Translations under genes and position numbers: made by a program
Assembly (NCBI GenBank): GCA_041751425.1
Contig: JBGSXL010000004.1
Location: forward strand, 1-64,000
Direction: 5' to 3'
Length of the DNA stretch: 64,000 nucleotides
Origin: JAVVEG01 sp041751425
GTDB lineage: Bacteria; Pseudomonadota; Gammaproteobacteria; Pseudomonadales; Pseudohongiellaceae
Notes under the pieces: generated by a model
Database searches by the model: none
What the model was told of the DNA's origin: nothing
Seen by the model: the letters and a program-made list of their open reading frames with translations, nothing else
In this document: positions 26,971 through 34,776 of the stretch, in pieces
Layout: each line of letters starts with the position of its first letter
Numbering within the stretch: the stretch's first letter is position 1

Positions 26971-27576
26971 GTGTCCAGCATAGAAGAGCCAGAAAAGTCC
27001 GCTAATCGCAGCACGGTGGCGGTTGGGCCCGATCCCTGGGAGCAAACCCTGCGCAAGATCGCCTTGCATCGCGACCGCGAAGCTTTTCGCACCTTGTATG
27101 AGCATTTTTCGCCGTTGATACGTGCTTTCCTGCTCAAATCCATGGCTGCCAACCGGGATCGCACGCAGGCTGAGGAAATTACCCAGGAAGTGATGCTGAA
27201 AATCTGGAACAAGGCCGGATCATTCAACAGCAGCAAGGCCGGAGTAAGCACCTGGATATTTACCATTGCCAGAAACACCCGTATCGACTTCATACGGCGC
27301 AACGAGCGTAATGAACGCAATATCGAGGTGGAGGACATCTGGCACGAACCTTTCACACCAGAACCCTTGGTCGATCTGCAACAACGCAGGGCAGAATCCG
27401 TTGTGCGGTCGGCGTTGACGACTTTGCCTGAAGATCAGGCTCAAGTGCTGTTTAAGGCCTTCATGGAAGGCAAGTCGCACAACGAAGTGGCAGAAGAGCT
27501 GGGCCTGCCGCTGGGAACAGTGAAGTCCCGCATCAGGCTTGCTTTAAGCAAACTACAAATTCTTATAGACAGATAA
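26971..27576 (+). CDS. ECF sigma factor, RpoE/ChrR group
   Basis: A 201-residue extracytoplasmic-function sigma factor. Region 2 reads LYEHFSPLIRAFLLKS through AEEITQEVMLKIWN and STWIFTIARNTRIDFIRR. Region 4 reads VVRSALTTLPEDQAQVLFKA and ends with the helix-turn-helix NEVAEELGLPLGTVKSRIRL. The gene starts with GTG at 26971, preceded by GAGG. It lies 12 bp before its anti-sigma gene, and both this unit and the opposite one have TGATCC-N18 promoters, so the expected signal is singlet oxygen or organic peroxide. Confidence 0.92.
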   Translation: MSSIEEPEKSANRSTVAVGPDPWEQTLRKIALHRDREAFRTLYEHFSPLIRAFLLKSMAANRDRTQAEEITQEVMLKIWNKAGSFNSSKAGVSTWIFTIARNTRIDFIRRNERNERNIEVEDIWHEPFTPEPLVDLQQRRAESVVRSALTTLPEDQAQVLFKAFMEGKSHNEVAEELGLPLGTVKSRIRLALSKLQILIDR

Positions 27577-27588
27577 TCAGGCTTCCCT

Positions 27589-28323
27589 ATGATCACTTAT
27601 CACCCTGACTCAAAATTCCTGACCGATTTCGCCGCGGCGAATCTGCCATTGTCACAGGCTACCTGCGTTGCCACTCATCTGGAGTATTGCGGTAAATGCC
27701 GCACCCACATCCAGCAGCTTACTGATCTTGGTGGATTCATGTTCTCGCAATTGGAGCCTGTGGTGGTAGAGAATGATGGATTTACCAGTCTGATGCACAA
27801 AATTGACCTCTCTGCTCAGACGCTTCCCTTAACAGAGGCGGCGCTGCAGGATAGGCCCTTGCTCGCTGGGAAAGAACACGTAAAGCCACAAAACGCAGGT
27901 TTTCTCCCCGTTATTGTGCGCAAACTGGCCAATGGCGGTTTGCATAAGCTTGACTGGGTGCAACTGGGCAGTTCCTTGCGCGTAGCACCTGTGAAGATTG
28001 GCGCAGATAAGCGTGAAACTGCTATCTACGACATTAAAGCGGGGGGCAAGATGCCTGAGCACGAGCATCGCGGCGAGGAGATCACCGTGATTCTCAAAGG
28101 CAGCTTCTCTGATCTTGACGGCAAATACAGTAGTGGCGATTTCGTGGTTCGTAATGCAGGAGAGAAGCATCAGCCCATAGCGACTCAGGATACCGATTGC
28201 ATCTGTCTGGTATGTCTGGAACGACCTATCAAGCCAAAATCGTGGTGGTATAGACTGCTGGAGCCGTATGTACAGTACCAGCTATCCAGACTGACAGGAC
28301 AAAATCTATCAGCAGGCCTTTGA
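27589..28323 (+). CDS. chrR: ChrR-type zinc anti-sigma factor with cupin domain
   Basis: A 244-residue anti-sigma factor that holds the upstream sigma factor inactive until singlet oxygen appears. The N-terminal zinc anti-sigma domain carries His in MITYHPDSK and the HxxxCxxC motif THLEYCGKC (about residues 31-38). The C-terminal cupin carries the metal-ligand motif GKMPEHEHRGEEITVILKG and a late His in NAGEKHQP. The domain order and length match Rhodobacter ChrR (about 213), slightly longer. It is transcribed with the sigma gene and is the natural sensor for this locus. Confidence 0.9.
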   Translation: MITYHPDSKFLTDFAAANLPLSQATCVATHLEYCGKCRTHIQQLTDLGGFMFSQLEPVVVENDGFTSLMHKIDLSAQTLPLTEAALQDRPLLAGKEHVKPQNAGFLPVIVRKLANGGLHKLDWVQLGSSLRVAPVKIGADKRETAIYDIKAGGKMPEHEHRGEEITVILKGSFSDLDGKYSSGDFVVRNAGEKHQPIATQDTDCICLVCLERPIKPKSWWYRLLEPYVQYQLSRLTGQNLSAGL

Positions 28324-28669
28324 TGTCTTCAGTTCGAGTTAAGCCAGGTGCGATCGATAATCAGAGCATGCACCGTCATTTTTTCCGATAGCCAATATCT
28401 ACGTCCTGGTTCACAGTTTCAGGGCGTGGGTGGATGTTGCAGGTAGGGTCCGGATTATATTCATTTACTAAACTGAATGCCTGCACTAGAATCTTTGCAA
28501 GTCAAGGTCACACAAAAAAGGCTTCCTGCATCACGTTCACCCAAGCGCGCAGGAATTTGTTATCAGGATGAGATAATACAGAGACCGAACCCATCGCGGG
28601 ATGCCAGCATCCTTAGCTCAGACCAAGGCAGGTCTGCAAGAGTCGGAGTTCGTCTGTACTGCATAAATT
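28324..28669. other. Intergenic region between chrR and cpdA
   Basis: A 346-bp stretch with no gene I can support. One plus-strand frame (28477-28692) is open but has no resemblance to a protein family and runs into cpdA. I see no TGATCC-N18 site, riboswitch or tRNA here. A cpdA promoter must lie in it. Confidence 0.5.
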
Positions 28670-29482
28670 ATGACCAAACAGTCCGCCAATAGCTCTGTTC
28701 GCGTGGTGCAAATAACCGACACACATCTGTTTCGGGAGCCTGCCGCTTTATTGCTTAAAATGAACACTCAGGAAACATTCGAGAGTGTTCTGGAGCTTGT
28801 TGAGCAAAAAGAATCCTCCATCGATCTGGTTCTGGGCACCGGCGATATAGCTCAGGATGCCTCACTGGAAGCCTATGAGCGCTTTATTGTTGGCATAAAA
28901 ACCTTGTCCGCCCCGTTTTATTGGATACCCGGAAATCATGACCGGCTCTCGGTCATGGCATCATTGCCTCAACATGCCGGCGCCTCGCAGAATCTTATCG
29001 TTGCAGGCAGCTGGCATATCATCATGCTGGATTCCTCGGTAGTCGGCGAAGTCCATGGCTGGCTTGCTGAAAGTGAACTGCAGCATCTGGAGAAAGCGCT
29101 GACAGCAGCTCAGGCTCTTGCGAACGTTCATGTGATGGTCTGTTTGCACCACAACCCTGTGCCCGGCAATTCCCATTGGATGGATGGCATTGGGCTGCGC
29201 AACGCTGCCGCGTTTTTTGCTGTAATCGACCGTTTCAGTAGTGTCCGGGTTGTGCTATATGGACACATCCACCAAACGCTGGACTTTCAGCGCGACGATG
29301 TTCGCTATCTGTGCACTCCCTCCACATGCATTCAGTTCAAGCAGGCTGTGACGGATTTCGCTTTGGACGATCGCAACCCCGCCTATCGCTGGCTGGATCT
29401 TCACCCTGATGGTAGTATCGACACCGCCGTTGAGCGGGTGACAAAAACGTTTGTGGTGGATCACGATTCCACCGGATACTGA
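28670..29482 (+). CDS. cpdA: 3',5'-cyclic-AMP phosphodiesterase
   Basis: Class III cAMP phosphodiesterase, 270 residues, hydrolysing cAMP to AMP. The calcineurin-like metal motifs appear in order: QITDTHLF (DxH), LGTGDIAQDAS (GDxxxD), WIPGNHDRL (GNHD), VCLHHNPVP and VLYGHIHQTL (GHxH). In gammaproteobacteria cpdA commonly sits just upstream of yqiA and parE, as here. It probably lowers cAMP levels available to Crp; a cyclase-like protein is encoded at 37739-39115. Confidence 0.93.
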   Translation: MTKQSANSSVRVVQITDTHLFREPAALLLKMNTQETFESVLELVEQKESSIDLVLGTGDIAQDASLEAYERFIVGIKTLSAPFYWIPGNHDRLSVMASLPQHAGASQNLIVAGSWHIIMLDSSVVGEVHGWLAESELQHLEKALTAAQALANVHVMVCLHHNPVPGNSHWMDGIGLRNAAAFFAVIDRFSSVRVVLYGHIHQTLDFQRDDVRYLCTPSTCIQFKQAVTDFALDDRNPAYRWLDLHPDGSIDTAVERVTKTFVVDHDSTGY

Positions 29483-29561
29483 CTTGACTGTTGCCTTTAC
29501 CTGAGGCTGACGTTGACAGCAATCATCGGATCAGTGGCAAACTGAATGGCAGGAAACCCTG

Positions 29562-30146
29562 ATGAGTTGCGGCGATTATTTTCTGATTTATATTCATGGC
29601 TTCAATAGCTCTCCGCAGTCGCACAAAGCGGTAGTGACTGTCGAGTATTTTCAATCCATGGGGATTGGGCACCTCATCGTAGTCCCCGAGCTTTCCCATG
29701 AGCCCGCTCTGGCAATCAAAGAGTTGCAAGCTCTGATCGAAATACCACGCGACAAACCCGTAGTGCTGTTAGGCAGTTCACTGGGAGGCTTTTATGCAAC
29801 CTGGCTGGCAGAGCGCTACAATCTGAAAGCCGCATTAATCAACCCGGCAGTACGTCCTTATTTGCGCTGGGATCAACACCTGGGGTTGAACCACAATTTC
29901 TATTCGGGAAAGTCTTATCAAATTACCCGTGATCACATCGAGCAACTGCGCCAGCTGGAAACTGAATCCATAGTCCACCCTGAGAACTTTCTGCTTCTGG
30001 TGCAAACCGGTGATGAAGTGCTGGACTACCATCTGGCAGTAGAGAAATATAAAGCGTCACCGAGTATAATTCAGGAGGGTGGCAATCATAGCTTCGCCAA
30101 TTTTGAAGAGGTTTTGCCGGGTATCTGTAACTTCTTTGCGCACTAG
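29562..30146 (+). CDS. yqiA: YqiA/YcfP-family esterase
   Basis: A small alpha/beta-hydrolase (194 residues) of the YqiA group. Start YIHGFNSSPQSHKAV, nucleophile elbow LLGSSLGGFYATWLAERY, catalytic Asp in LVQTGDEVLDY, and catalytic His in EGGNHSFANFEEVLP. Physiological substrate is unknown; E. coli YqiA is active on short acyl esters. It stands between cpdA and parE as in E. coli and relatives, 54 bp before parE. Confidence 0.9.
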   Translation: MSCGDYFLIYIHGFNSSPQSHKAVVTVEYFQSMGIGHLIVVPELSHEPALAIKELQALIEIPRDKPVVLLGSSLGGFYATWLAERYNLKAALINPAVRPYLRWDQHLGLNHNFYSGKSYQITRDHIEQLRQLETESIVHPENFLLLVQTGDEVLDYHLAVEKYKASPSIIQEGGNHSFANFEEVLPGICNFFAH

Positions 30147-30200
30147 GGAACCTGTTTCCTGTAAATCTGACTATTCAATTCTGACGAGAAAAGGCACTGA

Positions 30201-32123
30201 ATGACAAACAGCTATACCGCCGATGCCATAGAAGTACTCACTGGTCTTGATCCTGTCCGCAAGCGACCGGGTATGTATACCGACACCACGCGTCCTAATC
30301 ACCTGGCTCAGGAAGTGATAGATAACAGCGTTGACGAGGCGCTCGCCGGACACGCCCGCCATATCACTCTAATCATGCACAAAGATGGCTCCGTTGAAGT
30401 CAGTGATGATGGTCGTGGCATGCCTGTGGATATTCATCCGGAGGAAAAAGTCACAGGCGTTGAATTGATCCTGACGCGTCTGCATGCCGGTGGTAAATTC
30501 TCGGACAAGAACTATCAATTTTCAGGCGGTTTGCATGGCGTCGGCGTATCGGTGGTTAATGCACTTTCGCACTATGTGGAAGTGACGGTAAAACGCGACG
30601 GCAACATTTATCAGATGAATTTCCGCAATGGTGACAAGGCGTCGGAACTGAAAGTTATCGGCACGGTTGCCAAGCGCCAGACGGGTACCACATTACGCTT
30701 CCTTCCCGACGAAAAGTATTTTGATTCGAACAAAATTTCCATTACCCGCCTTAAACATGTGTTGCGCGCAAAAGCTGTATTGTGTTCTGGGCTACGTGTC
30801 ACCTTTGTTGATAGCACCAACAGTGCGGACAAAGATCAGAGTGAGGAATGGTATTTCGAAGATGGCTTACGCGACTATCTGACCCAGGCAACCAGCGCGT
30901 TCCCTTGTCTGCCAGAAGATGCGTTTGTCGGCAGCATGAAAGGAAACGATGAAGCGGTTGACTGGGCCGTGCAGTGGTTGCCCGAGGGCGGCGAGATCGT
31001 CGGTGAAAGTTATGTGAACTTGATCCCAACTACGCAGGGTGGCACGCATGTGAACGGCTTGCGCACCGGCTTGTTGGATGCCATGCGTGAGTTCTGCGAG
31101 TTCCGCAATTTATTGCCACGTGGCATAAAGCTGAGCCCCGAAGATATCTGGGACCGTTGTTGTTATGTCGTTTCCACTAAGATGAAGGACCCGCAGTTTT
31201 CCGGCCAGACAAAGGAGCGCTTGTCCTCGCGACAATCAGCGGTATTTGTCGCTGGCGTAGTCAAAGATTCTTTCAGTCTCTGGTTGAACCAGCATACTGC
31301 AGAGGCTGAACTTTTGGCCGAGCTGTGCATCAACAACGCACAAAGCCGTTTGAAAGCCAGCAAGAAAGTAGCGCGCAAGAAAATCACAGCAGGCCCTGCA
31401 CTGCCGGGTAAGTTGGCGGACTGTTCTACCCAGGACGTCATGGCAGGCGAACTGTTTCTGGTAGAAGGTGACTCGGCAGGTGGCTCGGCGAAGCAGGCGC
31501 GCGATCGTGAAACGCAGGCCATCATGCCGCTGCGTGGCAAGATTTTGAATACCTGGGAAGTGGATTCGAATGAAATTCTGGCGTCGCAGGAAGTGCATGA
31601 TATTGCGGTAGCGCTGGGCGTTGATCCGGCCTCTGACAACATTGAAGGTTTGCGTTACGGGAAGATCTGTATCCTGGCTGATGCTGACTCTGACGGTTTG
31701 CACATTGCTACATTGTTGTGTGCGTTGTTTCTGCGTCACTTCCGTCCGGTAGTTGCTGCGGGTCACGTATACGTGGCCATGCCTCCGTTGTATCGCATCG
31801 ATGTGGGTAAGGAAGTTTACTATGCGCTGGACGAGGATGAGAAGAACGGTATTCTTGACCGCCTGGTAGCTGAGAAAAAACCAGGAAAGCCCAACGTGCA
31901 ACGCTTCAAAGGGCTGGGTGAAATGAACCCGTTGCAGCTGCGGGAAACCACCATGAGTCGCGATACCCGCAGGCTGGTGCAACTGACCCTTGATAGCGAT
32001 GACCGCTCTGCCGGTTACAGTGCCACCGACGAAGCCATGGATATGTTGCTGGCGAAGAAACGCGCGCCGGATCGTAAATCATGGCTGGAAGAGTATGGCA
32101 ATCTTGCCGATCTGGCTGAGTAG
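30201..32123 (+). CDS. parE: DNA topoisomerase IV subunit B
   Basis: ATPase subunit of topoisomerase IV, which separates daughter chromosomes after replication. The 640-residue protein has the GHKL ATP-binding elements EVIDNSVDEALAG, VSDDGRGMPVD and SGGLHGVGVSVVNALS, and the Toprim block LVEGDSAGGSAKQARDR with DADSDGLHIATL. Length fits ParE (E. coli 630) rather than GyrB (804). In most relatives parC is adjacent; here a penicillin-acylase gene separates them. Confidence 0.95.
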   Translation: MTNSYTADAIEVLTGLDPVRKRPGMYTDTTRPNHLAQEVIDNSVDEALAGHARHITLIMHKDGSVEVSDDGRGMPVDIHPEEKVTGVELILTRLHAGGKFSDKNYQFSGGLHGVGVSVVNALSHYVEVTVKRDGNIYQMNFRNGDKASELKVIGTVAKRQTGTTLRFLPDEKYFDSNKISITRLKHVLRAKAVLCSGLRVTFVDSTNSADKDQSEEWYFEDGLRDYLTQATSAFPCLPEDAFVGSMKGNDEAVDWAVQWLPEGGEIVGESYVNLIPTTQGGTHVNGLRTGLLDAMREFCEFRNLLPRGIKLSPEDIWDRCCYVVSTKMKDPQFSGQTKERLSSRQSAVFVAGVVKDSFSLWLNQHTAEAELLAELCINNAQSRLKASKKVARKKITAGPALPGKLADCSTQDVMAGELFLVEGDSAGGSAKQARDRETQAIMPLRGKILNTWEVDSNEILASQEVHDIAVALGVDPASDNIEGLRYGKICILADADSDGLHIATLLCALFLRHFRPVVAAGHVYVAMPPLYRIDVGKEVYYALDEDEKNGILDRLVAEKKPGKPNVQRFKGLGEMNPLQLRETTMSRDTRRLVQLTLDSDDRSAGYSATDEAMDMLLAKKRAPDRKSWLEEYGNLADLAE

Positions 32124-32201
32124 CCATGTGTCGTGTTTCATGCCGGTGCGCTGGCGGAGTACGGTCTGCGTACAACAATAATACAACGAGAGGAAACCGC
32201 G

Positions 32202-34670
32202 ATGACGCACAACTCTGTGAGACGAAGATTCCGTTCAATCAGTTTGCTTTCGTTGGGGTTGGTTTTACTGATGCTTGCCGGCCACACGTATACGCAAGAC
32301 ACAGCACAACAAACAGTGCAGCAAACCATTCGCGTCCCCGGCCTGCAGCAGGACGTTGAAATCTTAAAAGACCAGTGGGGTATCTCCCACATTTACGCGC
32401 AGACTGAGCACGACCTGTTTTTCGCCCAGGGCTACAACGCCGCACGCGACCGGCTGTTCCAGTTCGAGATATGGCGTGCGCAGGCGACCGGCACAACTGC
32501 TGAGATTCTTGGCGCACGCGCGATCGACCGCGATCACGGCACACGGTTGTTCAAATTTCGCGGCGACATGACGGCGGAGATGAATCATTACCATCCGCGC
32601 GGGGCCGAGATCATTCCGGCTTTTGTCGATGGCGTGAATGCCTACATTGATGAAGCGCTTGCCGATCCGGAAAAGCTGCCATTTACTTTCGATCTCCTTG
32701 GTATCAAGCCACAGCACTGGACGCCCGAGGTCGTGATCTCACGTCACCAGGGCCTGCTTGGCAATATTGGTGCCGAGCTGAATACCGGCCGTGCTGTCTG
32801 CGCAATCGGAGCGGACGCGGTGAAAGAGTTGCAGTACTACCACCCACATGAACCTGATCTGACGATTGACCCGTTGGTTGACTGCGAAGCACTCGCCGAC
32901 AGCGACATATTGCATCTCTACAATGCTTACCGGGCTACGTTGCGCTTCGAACCGGAAGACATCGCACTGGCTGAACATCGCAATGATGCCCAAAGTTTTG
33001 CAGCGCTTGCGGCCGTGTTGGATACAGAGGAAAAGGAGCTGGCCGGGCGCAGCAAGGACGACATCGGCAGCAATAACTGGGTGGTAAGTGGTGAGCTGAC
33101 ACAAGACGGCTATCCGATGATGGTCAACGATCCGCATCGCGCGCAGGCTGCACCATCGCTGCGCTACTGGGTGCATCTTATCGGCCCGGGATGGAACGTG
33201 ATCGGTGGGGGCGAGCCGGAGATTCCAGGTATATCCATCGGTCATAATGGCGTGGGTGCCTGGGGTCTTACAATTTTCTCCACTGATGGTGAAGACCTGC
33301 TCGTGTACGAGACAAATCCGGACAATCAGAACCAGTACCGCTATGAAGGCGGTTGGGAAGACATGCGGATTATTGAAGAGACGATCAATGTGAAAGGTGC
33401 TGAACCGGTAACGGTCACATTGAAGTATACCCGGCACGGTCCTGTTGCCTTTGAAGACGATGAGCGCAATCTGGCCTATGCCGTGCGGCCCGCCTGGATG
33501 GAGATTGGCGGTGCGCCTTACCTCGCCTCGCTGCGCATGAACCAGGCGCAGGACTGGGAAGAGTTTCGCGATGCATCCAGTTACAGCCACATCCCTGGCG
33601 AGAACATGGTCTGGGCGGACCGCGCCGGCAACATCGGCTGGCAGGCTGTCGGCATTGCGCCACTGAGGCGCAACTTCAGCGGGATGGTGCCTGTGCCGGG
33701 AGATGGCCGTTATGAGTGGGACGGCTATCTGCCGATCTTAGACAAACCACATGAGTTCAATCCCGCGCGTGGCTTTATAGAAACGTCCAACAGCAACTAT
33801 ACGAAGCCCGATTTCCCGCATCTGGACGCAATCGGTTACACCTGGACCGATCCGTTCCGCTGGGTGCGCGGCAGTGAAGTGCTTGGTTCCGGTGGCAGAT
33901 TCAACATGATGGACATGATCCGGCTGCAACATGACTATCTGTCAGTGCCGGCACGCACGCTGGTGCCGATGTTCGCTGATCTGGAAGCGGATGACCCTCA
34001 GGTGGAGCAGGCCCGGCAGATGCTACTGGACTGGGACTTTGTGTTAAACAAGGATTCGATTGAGGCCGGTATCTACGTCGCGTTTGAGCGGCAGTTGCTG
34101 CGTAATATTGATGAGTTGAAGGTACCTGTGGAGGCGCGCGACTTCATCAGTATCGGCCTGAAACAGACGATCGATTTCCTGTTGGCGCCCGATGGAGCTT
34201 TTGGCGTGGATTCCATCGCGGGACGTGATGAATTTCTGCTGAGCACACTGGAACAGGGAATTGAGACTCTGCGTGTAAAGCTTGGCCCCGAGACAGAGGA
34301 TTGGATTTACGGACAGGAGAAGTATCATCACGCGCTCATTCGACATCCGCTTTCAACAGCGGTGGATGATGAAATGCGCGAACGGTTGGATGTGGGGCCG
34401 GCGCCTCGTGGCGGGAATGGCTATACACTGGGCAATACTGGCGGCGGAGATAATCAGACAACTGGCGCTTCGTTTCGCATTTTTGTAGACACACGTGACT
34501 GGGACAACACGCTGGGAATGAACACTCCGGGCCAGGTGGGAGATCCCGACAGCCCGCTGTACGACAATCTGTTCGATCTATGGGCGAACGACAAAGTCTT
34601 CCCGGCGTTTTATTCGCGGGAGAAGATTGAGTCGGTATTATTTGAACGGATAGCCCTACTGGCGGAGTAA
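32202..34670 (+). CDS. Penicillin acylase family Ntn hydrolase
   Basis: An exported Ntn-type amidase of 822 residues. Signal peptide RSISLLSLGLVLLMLAGHTYTQ. The alpha-chain region reads VEILKDQWGISHIYAQTEHD and the autoprocessing site with the nucleophile Ser sits in DIGSNNWVVSGE (near residue 293), starting the beta chain. The beta chain contains YPMMVNDPHRAQAAP and ENMVWADRAGNIGWQ, usual for the family. Substrates in this family range from penicillins to acyl-homoserine lactones; specificity cannot be predicted here. The frame opens at 32133, but the ATG at 32202 has a GAGAGGA ribosome binding site. It interrupts the parE-parC pair. Confidence 0.9.
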   Translation: MTHNSVRRRFRSISLLSLGLVLLMLAGHTYTQDTAQQTVQQTIRVPGLQQDVEILKDQWGISHIYAQTEHDLFFAQGYNAARDRLFQFEIWRAQATGTTAEILGARAIDRDHGTRLFKFRGDMTAEMNHYHPRGAEIIPAFVDGVNAYIDEALADPEKLPFTFDLLGIKPQHWTPEVVISRHQGLLGNIGAELNTGRAVCAIGADAVKELQYYHPHEPDLTIDPLVDCEALADSDILHLYNAYRATLRFEPEDIALAEHRNDAQSFAALAAVLDTEEKELAGRSKDDIGSNNWVVSGELTQDGYPMMVNDPHRAQAAPSLRYWVHLIGPGWNVIGGGEPEIPGISIGHNGVGAWGLTIFSTDGEDLLVYETNPDNQNQYRYEGGWEDMRIIEETINVKGAEPVTVTLKYTRHGPVAFEDDERNLAYAVRPAWMEIGGAPYLASLRMNQAQDWEEFRDASSYSHIPGENMVWADRAGNIGWQAVGIAPLRRNFSGMVPVPGDGRYEWDGYLPILDKPHEFNPARGFIETSNSNYTKPDFPHLDAIGYTWTDPFRWVRGSEVLGSGGRFNMMDMIRLQHDYLSVPARTLVPMFADLEADDPQVEQARQMLLDWDFVLNKDSIEAGIYVAFERQLLRNIDELKVPVEARDFISIGLKQTIDFLLAPDGAFGVDSIAGRDEFLLSTLEQGIETLRVKLGPETEDWIYGQEKYHHALIRHPLSTAVDDEMRERLDVGPAPRGGNGYTLGNTGGGDNQTTGASFRIFVDTRDWDNTLGMNTPGQVGDPDSPLYDNLFDLWANDKVFPAFYSREKIESVLFERIALLAE

Positions 34671-34687
34671 ATGTTTCATTGAGGTTT

Positions 34688-34741
34688 TAATTGGGGTCAG
34701 AGTAAAAATACAGTACTGTATATTTACTCTGACCCCAATTA
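34688..34741. repeat. REP-like perfect palindrome (GGGGTCAGAGTAAA type)
   Basis: A 54-nt palindrome centred between 34714 and 34715 with one mismatched pair (34707 against 34722). Each arm carries TTGGGGTCAGAGTAAA. This motif is familiar as the palindrome flanking REP-associated tyrosine transposases of the IS200-like type in many gammaproteobacteria. No transposase is present, so this is a solo copy or relic. It lies 18 bp after the penicillin-acylase stop and 36 bp before parC and could also terminate transcription. Confidence 0.85.
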
Positions 34742-34776
34742 TCTAAATACTAAATAGTTAGCAAACGGACACCACG

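Noticed and set aside
28600..28650. tRNA-like run near TTAGCTCAGACC
   Set aside because: Resembles a D-arm by chance; no acceptor, anticodon or T arm could be built around it.
31236..31982. 248-codon minus-strand frame inside parE
   Set aside because: Long only because the parE codon usage leaves few stops on the other strand; no domain seen.
32739..33590. 283-codon minus-strand frame inside the penicillin-acylase gene
   Set aside because: Antisense to a complete Ntn hydrolase; no motif or start signal.
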